DNA from: Mariannaea sp. PMI_226
Taxonomy: Eukaryota > Ascomycota > Sordariomycetes > Hypocreales > Nectriaceae
DNA length: 64,000 bases
Direction: 5' to 3'
Assembly: GCA_024336345.1 (NCBI GenBank)
Contig: JANFOG010000013.1
Coordinates: 248,001-312,000, forward strand
Shown here piece by piece: positions 1-12,373 of this stretch (the stretch's first letter is position 1; the number at the start of each line of letters is the position of its first letter). The notes beneath the pieces were generated by a model. That model saw only the letters and a list, made by a program, of their open reading frames with translations. It made no database searches and was not told the origin of the DNA. A program made the position numbers and the translations under genes.

Positions 1-3000
1 TGGATCTACGCTTTGTGGGAAAACTGGCATTTACTCTCCCTGTCTTCGTAAGACCCATAGAGGTATTAAAAAGCACTAATGCACAACATCCAACTTAGCC
101 TAAGTTATTAGGTGAGCTCTTAACGAGCGACGTCTTGGCGGTGATGCATCTATAGTAAACATCTGGGTGGTGCTCCTCCAACAGATGCGTTAGTAAGCTA
201 GCTATAAATATCTTATTCTTGGTACGAAGTCTTCATTGATCATTCCCTCAGAATCTGTATCAGACCCGTAAAAAACTGTGCTTGTGGTTTTGACATCAAA
301 AAATCTGTGACCACAAGAGCTTCAGGGTCATCACAGAGGCTGAAAGGAGAGGCAGGGGACTGAAGTTTGCACATTCAACTTGCTAAAGTTGGATATTAAA
401 TTAAGAGACGCTTTATTCTCCAAATTAAAAAAAGCCGCCAAATCGATAGCTGTGGAAATACTGCACCCAACCTCCATCACCACGGCATATTCTTTTATTT
501 GGGAGTATTTCAGGTCATGTTCTGAGCGTTCCTGTTTCAAATTACAGGAACTTCACCTTGTTTACCACAGAAATATCTCTCAAGGCCATATTCAAGACTG
601 GCTACAAGGGCGAAATGCTTTAGATCTTGAAGAGAAAGGATTCAAAGTTCAGTTTCTCGCTGGAAAGCACTGACTATAACACATTGACATCCGTCTTGCA
701 GCTGCTAAGTTTAACGGAATTATTGCGAGGAATACCGAGGATACCTGTCGTTTTTTAAGTGGCTCTCTCATCGTTCTCCTGGACTTATACAAGGGCTATC
801 TTCTCATGGATCTCCTATGTTAGTCTCTTGGTAGGATGTTAGCAATGTTCTGGGCGAGGCGAAAAATCATTGCATTACTCTCGCTATAAATCAGAGTATT
901 TAATTTATTCAGCAGTTGAAAAGTTGAATAGAGTAGCATTTGATAGAAGATTATGTGACATTGTCACGCACCACAACACTGATCCAGAACAGTAAGAAGC
1001 ATTATGAAAACTGTGTACACAAACAAACAGTAAATTTTACACTAGTATTCTGTGACCTCCATCACAAAGTACGAAAAAGTAGCACACTCGAAAACTTATG
1101 GTCGAGTCGTGGCGTATGCTTCGGCGAGCGGGCCGAATCTTGACAGATGCATTCGCCGACACCAAGGCGCTCACAGAATGTTACCATCTTCGTGAAGAAA
1201 ACTTAATAGTATACGAACTGCTCAGAGTCAGTTGAACAGAAATACAAAAACTCTTGGCTTAGAGATATGTCCCAAATTATGTAATTGCATGGAGCCGTCG
1301 GAATATGATGGCCTTCCACAACCACCGGTTACAACCCCAGAGCACGATTGAGAAATAACGGTCAGATTCTACGTTTACTTTGGAGATGGCGTTCGACTTG
1401 AGGTTTCGATTATTTAGAATTATGACCAAGCAAAGCTTTCAAAGTGTCAAATAATATGTTGTTTACCGTGATAAGTCGGGGCCTCGTTAGCGGAGTTGGA
1501 ATGATCGAACGGAATCATCTTAGGCGGAGAAAAGGGGATTCTCCAACAACTACCTGATAAGGAGGTTAGGTAGCGTATTAACTACACCTACATATCGATT
1601 GGCCTTGTGAGGGGTTTCAGGCTTTTTCTAACTAGAGAAAAAGCCCTAAGCGCTCATAAGCTGACGTCCGATTTGCCTCCTACTACTGTACTAGCCCACC
1701 ATTTTCGCATCTCTACTCATATTGGCTGATGAAGTCGTTGGGGGGAAGAGGCTGGCCTGAATGGAGAAACGAGCAATGAAATATTGCCCCATAGCAAGAC
1801 ACACGTAGGAAGGGAAACCTGTAAACAGAAACCTACCATCATATGCCAAAGTTGCTCAAATCGAAATCAGCAATGTGACATGCTATGCGATGTAAGAACA
1901 AGTCTTGCCACCTGAAGCCCCTCCTATACAGTTCATATTAGCTGGGCTTTTACCCCGGCTGCCTCCATACGACCTATCCTTGGCTGATTTGTATCATCAT
2001 AGACAAACAGAAACTCCTGGATCCTGGTGAAGTTTTTTTTGGGGCATTGGTCACACGACATCAAGTTGCCTTGCAACCCACAGGATAGCAGAAAAAACTT
2101 GTGCTAATTACAGAACCGCCGCTAGGCGTAAACACCAAGGGCGATAGGAGCATTAAATTGGATGTTTGTTACTCAATGAGGGTCTCCGGGATCTTATGTG
2201 CATGGTAGGATTGGGACGCACTACGAACGATTCCGGGCTTTTAACGTAATCAAGTTTCGCATGGGGATTTGACAGAGTCTAGTCCAACTTTCAAAAGAGT
2301 GAGCGGCATACAGTACTATACAACTACCTCATAGATGAAGGGACGAAAGGTCTTGAAGTTGTTACGGGTAGATGTAAGATAGGCATCGGTGGTGTAGGAG
2401 AGGAGAGTCACGAGAAGACCCAGAGGATCTGTGCACACTTTTCACAGACAGATGATTAGACATTTGCATACAGTAGGAATAAAGCAACGACGGTCACCTG
2501 CGTCAGTCAAAATGGAGTTCTGGGATGCATACTTCTCTCATCTTGAGGCTCGGTGAGCAGAAGCAGTTTGAGAATGGGGCAGTGGGTTCGACCTATCAGA
2601 GACGATAACAAAGTATCATGCCTTGATAAGGGATCCTGAGTGGTCCGTTCCCCGTCGAACCCCCACGACATCTCAAGACAATACTCTTGTCATGGGTATC
2701 AGATCACAATGTAACATCCTCGTCTTTTCATCTGCTGTGCCAGTCAAAGACGATAATGAGCTTCATCCTATGACCCGACGTGACAGTCGCACACGGGATG
2801 CTTTGTGGGTGAGGTGAAGTCCTAACCTGGGCCGAACAGCCACATCATTATTGCCTGTTCCATCGCTCCATCCACTGAGGACCCCACTGCCTCCGCCATT
2901 ACAGGCTCAGAGCCAGGTTGGCTGGTCTCCATGGGCCTAAAAAAAAAACCCTGTAACTTTGGTATTGGGGGTTTCCTATTGCCACAGACGGTTCAGGGCC

Positions 3001-3647
3001 CCAGCTGCACGGGACAGCACGGGCAAGTAAGGTACCCTCCACACAAACGTGCTTCGTACTTCATGCAGGGCTCACTGCAACTAGGTACCCTTACCAGCTT
3101 ACTCTGCTGCACTGGTACCCAGGAATTGTCAGGATCTAAACTGATGCGCTGACCCTGAACTAGGTATACTCTGACAGAGTGTCAATTCCATCCTCTGCCT
3201 TATTGTCAAGTTCAGCTGACTACACATCGTCATCAAGATCCAGTCGCAGACCAAGGACGCGGGAGTGGGCAGTCCAGGGAAAGCGATCCTTGTACGGTTG
3301 TACAGTTGAGGGTTAGACATTGGCGTGTTGAAGTGCGGCCGCTACTGCGTCCCCGATCCAAGACCGACTAAGCACCAGCGCCAGCGCCAGCGCCCACGCC
3401 GACAGTGACGCCAACATCCACACACACACACACATCCCGCACAAACGAAGAAGAACAAGGCGCGTGCAACGGCTGGGTTTGGTAAAGCTCAACCTGTGCC
3501 TTCCCTTCCTTAAGCTTTTGTGAATCTTTGTGTACTCGAGGAACTCTGCGTACCGCACACACCAGCAAAAGACATTCCCGTTCCAGCCCACCTCGACTCC
3601 GCCCAATGCCATAACTCAAAAGACACACGACACCTCGCCCTTTTTGA
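1..3647. other. Gene-poor region, nothing recognised
   Basis: No open frame here exceeds about 115 codons, and none shows a recognisable domain, a convincing splice pattern or fungal-type codon periodicity. Stops are frequent in all frames over the first 2.6 kb. The region could be a decayed repeat or plain intergenic DNA. I saw no terminal repeats, no transposase or reverse-transcriptase motif, and no tRNA. The last few hundred bases, with a CA microsatellite and CT-rich stretches, probably belong to the leader or promoter of the SPX transporter gene downstream. Confidence 0.6.
3419..3434. repeat. (CA)8 microsatellite
   Basis: Eight uninterrupted CA units lie about 600 bases upstream of the SPX transporter start. 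This is a simple-sequence repeat in the presumed promoter or leader, with no function that can be read from sequence. Confidence 0.9.
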
Positions 3648-4034
3648 TCTCCTTCCGTCGCCACCATTCCCAACTCGACTCCCGCCGAGAATCCCTCCTC
3701 CTCAATTCCCAACGCTGTTCGCTTTCACAACGTTGACGAAGTCGGCCAAAGCCATCTTGACGCTTACCACCAAACTCAGCTTCCGACAGGCCTTGGAGGG
3801 CGAGGGGGGATTGACAGTCTTGCTCCTACGCGAGATACCCATGACGATCTCGTGCTAGCCAGCCATAATCACAAACCCAGCAGCAGTTCGAACGATCATC
3901 AACTAGACGTCGGCGAAGAATACGAGTTAGTCGATTACCCGCCAATCTCAGCCCAGCACCAAGCGACCGAACGGGAAATCCGGGTGCAGGAAAAACGAGA
4001 CAAAAAGCGCCGGTGGCTCGAGGAGCAAGACGAG
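3648..4034 (+). other. In-frame, ATG-less open leader before the SPX transporter
   Basis: The frame of the SPX transporter stays open for 129 codons upstream of its ATG, back to a TGA at 3645. It contains no in-frame ATG. The conceptual translation looks like protein: Ser-, His- and Asp-rich stretches, then an acidic patch (GEEYELVDYPP), then a charged helix-like run (REIRVQEKRDKKRRWLEEQDE, of which the last residue is 4034). SPX transporters normally begin exactly at MKFSH, so this is either 5' leader that happens to be open, an N-terminal extension started at a non-AUG codon, or the tail of an upstream exon that supplies the ATG. A five-codon uORF starts at 3841 in another frame. Confidence 0.4.
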
Positions 4035-6781
4035 ATGAAGTTCTCGCATAGTATCCAATTCAATGCTGTCCCGGACTGGAGCAGCTATTACATTGCTTAC
4101 AGCAATTTGAAAAAGCTGTATGTTACCGAGCATCCTACCACATACCCAACCAACATCATCTGTTTGTTGATACTGATGACCTGTGTCTAGAATCTACCAG
4201 CTTGAGAAATCCGTCCATCAGACCCGATCCGGCGATGCGGAATCAAGACCACTCATCGGCCGAAAAGGCCCCGAAGAGATATTCTCTAAAGCTCTAAACG
4301 AGGAGCTTGACAAGATCTGTAAATTCTATGCTTCCAAGGAGCGGGAACTTTTTGACGAGCTTGCCCAACTTCTTCAAGATATCGATGATGAATGTGCCAT
4401 TGAAGATCGACCATACCTTCGTCGTCTATCTTCCGATGCCCAGCGCACCCTCGGTCCTCGCTCCCGTAGCCCACACAGCCGTAGCTCCGACAATGACAGT
4501 GGAAGTGACGAAGACGAGACCACTGGCCTTACAAAACGAAGGAATAGTGGCCGCAAGAGAAGCAGCTTTAGTGCCAGGGGATTGCAGCCCGACATGAGCA
4601 ATTCGATGGAATTCAATCGCTCCGCGAGGCGACAGAGCGCCGGGGAGGACTTTGGTGACCAAAGCATCATGTTCTCGTCAGGCCTCTTCTCATCAAGCAT
4701 CATGCTTAAAAAGCGAATTATCGGCCTCTACGTCTCACTATGCGAGCTGAAGTCGTACGTCCAGCTGAACCGAACGGGATTCAACAAGGTTCTCAAGAAA
4801 TTTGACAAGATCCTCGACAAGGAGCTGAAGAGTGGCTATATTGAAGCGCATGTTGAGTCGGCCTACCCTTTCAAGGAGGACACTAAACGTGTGCTTGAAG
4901 AGAATATTGCCAAAATGGAGGAGGCGTACGCCAGTGTTGTTACTAACGGCGACGAAGACCTCGCCCGGAAAGACTTGCGATCGCACCTCCGCGAACACGT
5001 CGTTTGGGAACGCAATACCGTATGGCGCGACCTCATTGGCATCGAGCGCAGAGCGGAAGCAGCTGGTTTGGCACAGGCATTACTTGGCCAAGACCGATCC
5101 CGTGCAAGTAGGAGATTGCAAGGCGATGAGGCCAAGGCTCTTCCGACGGCTCACATCCGAACGCCCTTTGGAAGCATCACCCTGCCACCATGGCTTGCCA
5201 GTTCCTCTTTCTGGGTTCTTATTATCTGTGTTGCCATATTCTTCGCTCTCCTGTCTCTGCCTTTGATGGAGAATCCAGAGCAACAGAATTGCTTGGCGAT
5301 GCTGGTCTTTGTTAGTTTGATGTGGGCTACTGAGGTCAGTATTCGCATTATATTTCCGTATTCTCCCTCCCTCGATCAGGCTAACCAGTTTACAGACACT
5401 TCCTTTGTTTGTAACAGCCATGTTTATTCCCTTCCTATCCGTACTTCTAAATGTCGTCCGTGATGAGACGCCTGGTAAGCCCCCAAGACGTCTTAATTCT
5501 AAGGAGGCCACAAAAGAGATCTTTGCCGCCATGTGGACTCCGGTCATCATGCTGCTCATTGGTGGTTTTACTTTGGCAGCTGCACTGTCTAAGTGCACTA
5601 TCGACAAAAGATTAGCGACGCTCGTTCTCAGCAAGGCTGGCACTGATCCGAAGATCGTGCTGTTGGCCAACATGTTTGTGGCTGCATTTGCCTCCATGCT
5701 TATTAGCAACGTGGCGGCTCCAGTTCTCTGCTACTCTATTATCGAGGTGAGTAAACCGATGAAGACTGCTCAGGCGAATTTAGAGCTAATGTTTTGAAAC
5801 AGCCTATGCTACGCACTCTACCTTCAGATTCGAACATGTCCAAAGCCCTCATTATCGGTATTGCATTGGCATCCAACATCGGCGGCATGCTATCTCCTAT
5901 TGCCTCACCCCAGAATGTGGTTGCCATGGGAATCATGCAACCTGCTCCCACCTGGCTTCAGTGGTTCTTCATTGTCATCCCCGTTGGCGCCGTCTCCATC
6001 GTCTCGATTTGGCTTTTGCTCATCGTCACGTTCCAACCAGGCAAGGGCACGACAATTGCCCCGATTCGGCCTGTTAAGGAGAAATTCACAGCATTGCAGT
6101 GGTTTGTTAGTATCGTGACTGTTGCGACCATTGCTCTGTGGTGCGCAAGTCACCAGCTGGAAGATGTCTTTGGAGATATGGGAGTCATTGCCATCATCCC
6201 GATTGTCCTCTTCTTTGGTATCGGCATTCTTACCAATCAGGATTTTAACAATTTTCCCTGGACCATTATCATCCTTGCCGCTGGAGGTTTGTCCTTGGGC
6301 AAGGCTGTGCGATCTTCTGGCCTGCTGCACACCTTGGCCGAGATTGTCTCCCAAAAGGTCGAAGGCATGAGCGTCTACGGCGTGCTAATTGTCTTCTCAA
6401 GCCTGATCTTGGTTATCGCTACATTCATCAGCCATACTGTCGCTGCTTTGATCTTCCTGCCTCTCGTCTTTGATGTCGGTCATGCGATGGAGCAGCCTCA
6501 CCCTAACCTGTTGGTTATGGGAGGCGTTCTCATGTGCAGCGCAGCAATGGGCTTGCCTACGAGCGGATTCCCCAATATGAGTAAGTTTGTCATGACTTTT
6601 TTTTTGTTCAGAACTGGATTAACTCTTTGTTTTAGCTGCCATCATGAAGGAAGATCCTTTTGGACAGCGATACTTGCAGGTCAAGCACTTTATTAGCCGT
6701 GGTGTACCCAGCAGCGTCATTACTCTTGTTGTGGTTGTCACTCTCGGTTATGGCATCATGCAAGTTGCTGGCCTTGATTAG
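4035..6781 (+). CDS. SPX-domain low-affinity phosphate transporter (Pho87/Pho90/Pho91 type)
   Basis: Five exons: 4035-4117, 4191-5334, 5396-5746, 5803-6580 and 6636-6781; 833 residues. The start gives the canonical SPX beginning MKFSHSIQFNAVPDW. Splicing of the first intron restores the family run KKLIYQLEK. SPX occupies about residues 1-250. It is interrupted by a Ser/Arg/Asp-rich loop near 115-155 and ends with a KKFDK motif (about 224-228), of the kind that binds inositol pyrophosphates. From about residue 360 a 10-12 segment permease of the DASS/ArsB-CitMHS type follows, including GLPTSGFPN near residue 780. Yeast relatives move inorganic phosphate at the plasma membrane (Pho87, Pho90) or vacuole (Pho91); the sequence alone does not say which applies here. 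The gene is monocistronic and followed on the same strand by VPS39. Confidence 0.95.
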
Positions 6782-7408
6782 TTGATGACGAATTATTATG
6801 GGCGTTTATGGGTCACAAGACGGTATGTGAGCGCAAGAGGGTGATAAATGGTGCTTCACATGTTTGCATTGTCAGGGGTTGTCCTAGGCGTTCTGATGAC
6901 GTTACAATTTCCGCTGATTTTTCTATCTATTCGATTTGTGGAATGGGTGATGGGTAGTCTTTAGAAGAAGAGTGGGATAGATTGGAATCCAGTAGTTCAT
7001 TTAACAATAACCGATAAAATTAGATGAAATTTGTACTCAAAACAAGATAATCCTAAGTTTTATCGTCTTTTCCATCCTGAGATGAGAAATGTCAGAGAAA
7101 CTCTCGCTCAAGTGGCTTAAGGTGCGAGTTCGCACGGTAATACTGTGCCATGCATGGAGCTCTGACCATCCGATGACTGACGTCGATCATCCCAGGGTTC
7201 CCGCCGAGGACGTCGTTGCGCAATCAACCCAACAACTTCAGTTAAATTGAAGGAGCGCATTACTCTCCACCGACGACATTCCTCAACATCCGAATTTGGG
7301 TCCTTCTAATTCCGCCAGGCGTTCCTGAGGGACTTCCCGCCTTTACTCTCTCTCTGATGCGCAACCTCTCTAGATAACCGCATCAGCCTCGAGCTGGCCG
7401 TCGTCGCC
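6782..7408. other. Intergenic: transporter 3' end and VPS39 promoter
   Basis: This holds the presumed 3' UTR of the phosphate transporter and the promoter and leader of VPS39. I see no coding potential. Pyrimidine-rich tracts precede the VPS39 ATG (around 7335-7375), as is usual in filamentous fungi. Confidence 0.6.
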
Positions 7409-10400
7409 ATGCTCTCCGCATTCACTGCTCGACCCATCATCGAGCTGCGGCAGCGGGACAAGTCTAAGATCGAGACTATACTTGCCTATGGTATGCACCT
7501 GCCCTTTAATTATGTGTACTACGCCATCTTGCTGCGGCTGTTGGGTCCTGTTGCTGACCGACTTGGTGTTACCAGGTGATCGCGTTCTCGTCGGACTCAA
7601 CAGCGGTACTTTGAGAGTTTATCGTCTCAATGAGTTTCGTCCGGAACCGCCTAACGGCCATGCTTCGAACAATAATTCTGATGCCGCTGCCGCCGCCGCT
7701 GCTACTCCCCCAACCAACGGTACTGACACGTCTACGAAACCTCCCGTGAAACCGACCGACCTTTTGCGTGAAGTCGAGCGATTCTCAACACGTGCTATTG
7801 AGCAGCTAGCCATCATAAAAGAAGCAAACACTATTGTTTCGCTGTCCAACTGGCATATACATCTACATGACCTCCAGACATACCAACACATCGAAACGTT
7901 GTCACGAACCAAGAACGCGTCCTGTTTTGCCGTCACGTCCAACATTGTCAAAGATCCCGATACCGGTATTCCCGAAATCATTAGTCGCTTGGCCGTCGCT
8001 GTCAAGAGGCGGTTGTTATTGTGGAGCTGGCATGAAAGTGAGTTATCAGAGGATGTGGGTGAGGTTGTTCTAGCAGAATCAATACGGTCCTTGACGTGGG
8101 CAAATGCCACCAAGCTGGTGTGTGGTATGAATGGTGGCTATGTCATGGTCAATGTTGTGACTCACGAAATAGAGGAGATTGTGAGTCCTGGGTCTGGTCC
8201 AGCAGCAGGCCAGACGAGCCGGTTTGGCGCAATGAGCAGCGCCGGTATGGGATACATGGGTCTAGGAGGATATATGCCTAAACCGTTAGTCGCCAAGCTC
8301 GCCGATGGGGAGATGTTGCTTGCAAAGGACATAAATACTCTGTTTATTGACGACAACGGAAAGCCTCTCGAGAAAAGGCAGATCCCATGGCAGTCTGCAC
8401 CTGACTCGATAGGGTACTCATACCCATATATTCTGGCTTTACAGCCACCTTCCAAAGGTTCCCTCGAAGTTCGGAATCCAAACACATTAGTACTGCTACA
8501 AAGCCTGTCGTTGCCAGGTGCAGCCCAGCTATATTTCCCACCACCTACCGTCAGTTTAGCACATGCAGGCAAAGGGTTTCACATTTCGAGCGAGCGTTGT
8601 GTTTGGAAAATGGGTGCCACAGATTATGATTCACAAATTCAGGAACTTGTGGATGGCGAGAAGTTCGACGAGGCCATTAGTATCCTTGGAATGCTCGAAG
8701 ATGCACTGTTGAAGAACAAGGTGGAAACTCTCCGAGAGGTCAAGATGCTTAAAGCTGAAATGCTTTTTAAGAAGAAGCGATACCGTCAGTCTATGGATCT
8801 ATTTAATGAGACAGATGTCCATGCACCACCTGAGCGAGTATTGAAGTTGTACCCCCCTGAAATTGCTGGAGAGCTGTCAGCTTGGTCAAACCAAGAGGAG
8901 GAACAGGAACAAGAGGAGGACAAAGCAGGAGAGGAGGGAGAGGAAGAGCAAAGAGAATCGGGAGAGGAAACTCCTGATAAGGAGTCACCAAGCACACCAA
9001 AGCAGAATGGGTCGAGAACCAGCACGGATACTCAAGAAGGGATTGGGGAATCAGCAGCATCCCCAAACATCGGAGGCTTTGCCAAGTTGCTAATGGGAGG
9101 CCATAGGAAGCTCATGCCAGACACAGCATCAATAGCTTCCTCAAAAAAGGATAGCGTAGATGCGGCTGACACGGGGAGTGTGAAAGAGAATCCTCGTGAA
9201 GATGGGCCGCTGGAAGGAAAGGATCTAATGAATGCAGTCTTGGAGCTGAACAGTTATTTGGTTGGCACTCGAACCCGCTTACAGGCACTTATTGACCCGG
9301 TTACTGGGAATCTTAGACCCAAGACTGAGCGCAGCGACTCTTCAGAAGACATAGCCGAGAATTTTCTGAAGTTGGGCCTTAATGATTCAGAGAAGAAGCA
9401 AGAGGAAGAGCTGCGAGAAACCTTTCGCCTCGTTGATACGACTTTGTTCCGCGCTTATATGTATTCACGACCAACGCTGGCCGGTTCTTTGTTCCGCATT
9501 CCCAACTTTTGCGATCCCGAGGTGGTAAACGAAAAACTTTTAGAGCACAATCGATACACGGAGCTGGTCGATTTTTTTAACGGAAAGAAACTTCACAAGG
9601 AAGCACTGCAACTTCTTCAAAGATTCGGTTCCGCGGAGGAGGCAGATGAAGCCGCGCCGACGCTCCACGGCCCAGGTCGTACTATCCAGTACCTCAAAAA
9701 TCTCCCACCATCAGAGCTCAGTCTCATCCTCGAATACGCCGAATGGACGTTCAAAACCAGCCCAGACATAGCACTCGAGATCTTCACTGGCGACACAGAG
9801 AATGCGGAGTCGCTACCCAGGGAAGACGTCGTGGTATTCTTGCGCAAAGTTGACACACGGCTCGAGGGCAAATATCTCGAGCACATCATCAACGAGCTGG
9901 AGGACATGACACCCGATCTACACAACCGCCTCGTCGAGCTCTATGTCCAAAATCTACGCGAAATGGAGAAGAACGAGGACTGGGATGCGCTGATGGTGCG
10001 CTTCCTCGCCTTTTTAAGGGAGGCAAGGCAGGTGTACAGCCTAAGCAAGGCATTTCAGTTAATTCCCAAAGATGGTAAGTACCCCTAATTTCGAATTATG
10101 CATGTGACCAAGGTTCGATACTGATGTTGGGCACAGATTCTGCATTTTACGAGGCTCAAGCTGTGGTACTCAGCAATATGGGCCAGCATAAGCAGGCACT
10201 GGAGATTTATGTTTTCAAGATGAAAGACTATTCCAAAGCAGAAGAGTAAGTACTGAACGCAGGATTTGTGTTTCAAGGGTCCTGTTGGCTAAATCTTTTA
10301 TAGCTATTGCAATCGCGTCCACAAGTCTCATGAGAGTGCTTCACCTCCTAAGGCGGAGAAAAGGCAGGAATCGGAAGATCCAGAAGATGCCGCGCCATCT

Positions 10401-10898
10401 ATTTATCACACTCTGCTCTCTCTCTATCTTCAACCAGCTCCGCCCAACAAACCCAACCTGGAACCGGCTCTTGACCTCCTCTCCAAGCATGGATCTCGTC
10501 TCCCAGCGACATCAACACTAGGTTTGATCCCCGATGATCTCCCAGTTAGCTCACTCGAGTCGTACTTTCGTGGCCGTATCCGGTCGGCAAACACCCTCGT
10601 CAATGAGGCACGGATTGTTGCCGGGTTGCGCAAGGCAGAAGGCATTTCCATTGCCGCACGACTACATCTTGGCGACGATACAGTGGATGGTCAGGGCGGG
10701 CGGAACAGACATGTTACCATCACGGAAGAGCGACACTGTGTGGTGTGCCACAAGAAGCTCGGAGGAGGAATGCGCATTGGTGGTAGCGTGATTGCAGTTC
10801 TTGCAGATAACACTGTCGTCCACTATGGTTGTTTGAACCGAGCCACGGGAATCAAGGTTGAAGCGACGAGGATGCCGAGCTGGGGTAGAGGATTTTAG
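7409..10898 (+). CDS. Vps39/Vam6-type subunit of the HOPS vacuolar tethering complex
   Basis: Four exons: 7409-7490, 7576-10074, 10137-10245 and 10304-10898; 1094 residues. The first exon gives MLSAFTARPIIELRQRDKSK and joins to AYGDRVLVGLNSG, the start of a citron-homology (CNH) domain spanning roughly residues 15-330. A Glu-rich low-complexity insert lies near 468-500. Helical Vps39-type repeats follow. The C-terminus carries a half-RING-like zinc-binding block, CVVC near residue 1042 and HYGC near 1070, typical of the Vps39 C-terminal domain. The family protein binds the Rab7-like GTPase Ypt7 and tethers late endosomes, vacuoles and autophagosomes for fusion; the Aspergillus relative AvaB is needed for normal vacuoles. 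It converges with GON7, with about 276 bases between stop codons. Confidence 0.93.
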
Positions 10899-11174
10899 AT
10901 ATCCATTTCTTTTCTGTCGGTTTTTTGTTTCTCTCTTTTTCCCTTCCGTCTTTTTTGTTTGGGAGCCCTTGTCGAAGTTCGTATGTCTATCAATTCATAC
11001 AAGGGGTTATTTGAGGAGCATTTGCATGGGTTGGATCGGATGGCAGCCAGCGTAGTTTAGCAATCAATACCCCAAATATAACCCGTATATAGCGACGCAT
11101 CATCCGAGTTCCATTGCTTTCATCGACATTATTCAGGCGCTGGGGGAATTGCATACGAAGAAGGACAAAATGTT

Positions 11175-11468
11175 CTAATCTTCATCTCCCTGGACCTCCT
11201 CGCCATAGTTCTCTTCTTCTTTGGCATCGTCAATAGCACCGTTCTTCGAGGAAGAGTCGCGAGCTTTGTCCTCTTCCATTCGTGCGGTCAGCTCCTTGTT
11301 GATTTGGGCCTGGGTGTCCGTAACAACGGCGCGAAGCGAGGCGAGGTACGTCGTCTTCTCCGCGACAGAGGGTGGGTTGGACTGCGGCGCGGAGACGGAG
11401 TGAGATATGCTGAAGGGGGCGCTGGTAGGGCAGCTGTAGGAGGCGGACAGTGTGTTTGAGGACGACAT
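11175..11468 (-). CDS. Gon7-family subunit of the EKC/KEOPS complex
   Basis: Single exon, 97 residues, of usual size for the family. The order is the fungal Gon7 layout: an N-terminal YSCPTSAPFSISH segment, then KTTYLASLRAVVTDTQAQIN, then NKELTARMEEDKA, then an acidic tail ending EENYGEEVQGDED. KEOPS makes the t6A modification of tRNAs reading ANN codons, and was first linked to telomeres and transcription in yeast. Gon7 is the small, largely disordered subunit that binds Pcc1. The gene converges on VPS39. The promoter side (from 11469) faces the HbrB gene. Confidence 0.85.
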   Translation of the reverse strand: MSSSNTLSASYSCPTSAPFSISHSVSAPQSNPPSVAEKTTYLASLRAVVTDTQAQINKELTARMEEDKARDSSSKNGAIDDAKEEENYGEEVQGDED

Positions 11469-12373
11469 TGCAGAAGATTGAGGAGGGTTGTTAGAGTTTT
11501 GCGAGAGCTTGCTTAGTTTATAGCTTTGACGTGAAGTGTGTGGTTGAAATTGTAGTCAGTGAGGTCAAGGGAGGATTTTGTAGGTGGGGGGTTTTGGAGG
11601 GGGGTGTGTAAAAGCTAGGACGCGGGGTTGAGGCGCCACAGATGCGGCTCTCTTGGCATGGGCTTGTCGCTCATATCTTGGTCAAGCTCGATCATAGAGC
11701 CTGACGTTTTGGGGATTTTAGCTGTATGCGATGAGAATGATCCATTCGTTTTCATTTGTAGCCTAGCTAAGCAATCTATCATTACTTGTCAATGGTTACA
11801 TAGTCTCCAACATGGTCAACACCTTTGGAAACGAACGACGAGAAACTCTGTTTTACGAGAATAGTAGTGAGAATGATCATACAGTGATTCACACTAAGCC
11901 ATTATAACCGATGTCATTGCTTTTCTATTTATGATCAGCCATCTGTATAAAGCTTGGGTGTGCGATGTATAGGCAATTCAAATATACTAAAGTGGTAATT
12001 GAGTGTTTGCATGGAGTACAGCAAATGCACTTCGATCTAGGGTACCTTGCCTAGGTCGGGATGAATACGTACCGGGTGGCTGTGTCTCTGGTACCCTCAT
12101 AAAGCAAACGTCACGTCAAGCTTCACCACTCATTCTTCTTTCAACCAGCGCCCAGATGAGCGTTACATCCTACTCAACAAACTCCATCTTGGCCAGCCGG
12201 CTCGCGGGGATGACACCTGGAGCGCACTGAATTCAGATACCCATCCTTCCTTGTCGGTGCTCTGCTAACGCCGACCCCGCCACGTCCCTGTCACCGGCCT
12301 CACTCCCTTGAAATAGACATGATCACCATGTAATAACGGTTCACGCCTGCGCATACATAAACAAACTATAGCC
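11469..12373. other. Divergent intergenic region between GON7 and HbrB
   Basis: About 0.9 kb separates the two divergent starts, so it should hold both promoters. No credible open frame is present. A GGTACC-containing stretch occurs at 12040-12100, a motif common in fungal intergenic DNA. No TATA box is obvious at a conventional distance. Confidence 0.55.

Noticed and set aside
5080..5709. 209-codon antisense frame under the phosphate transporter
   Set aside because: It lies opposite a confidently spliced gene and reads across its introns; a shadow frame.
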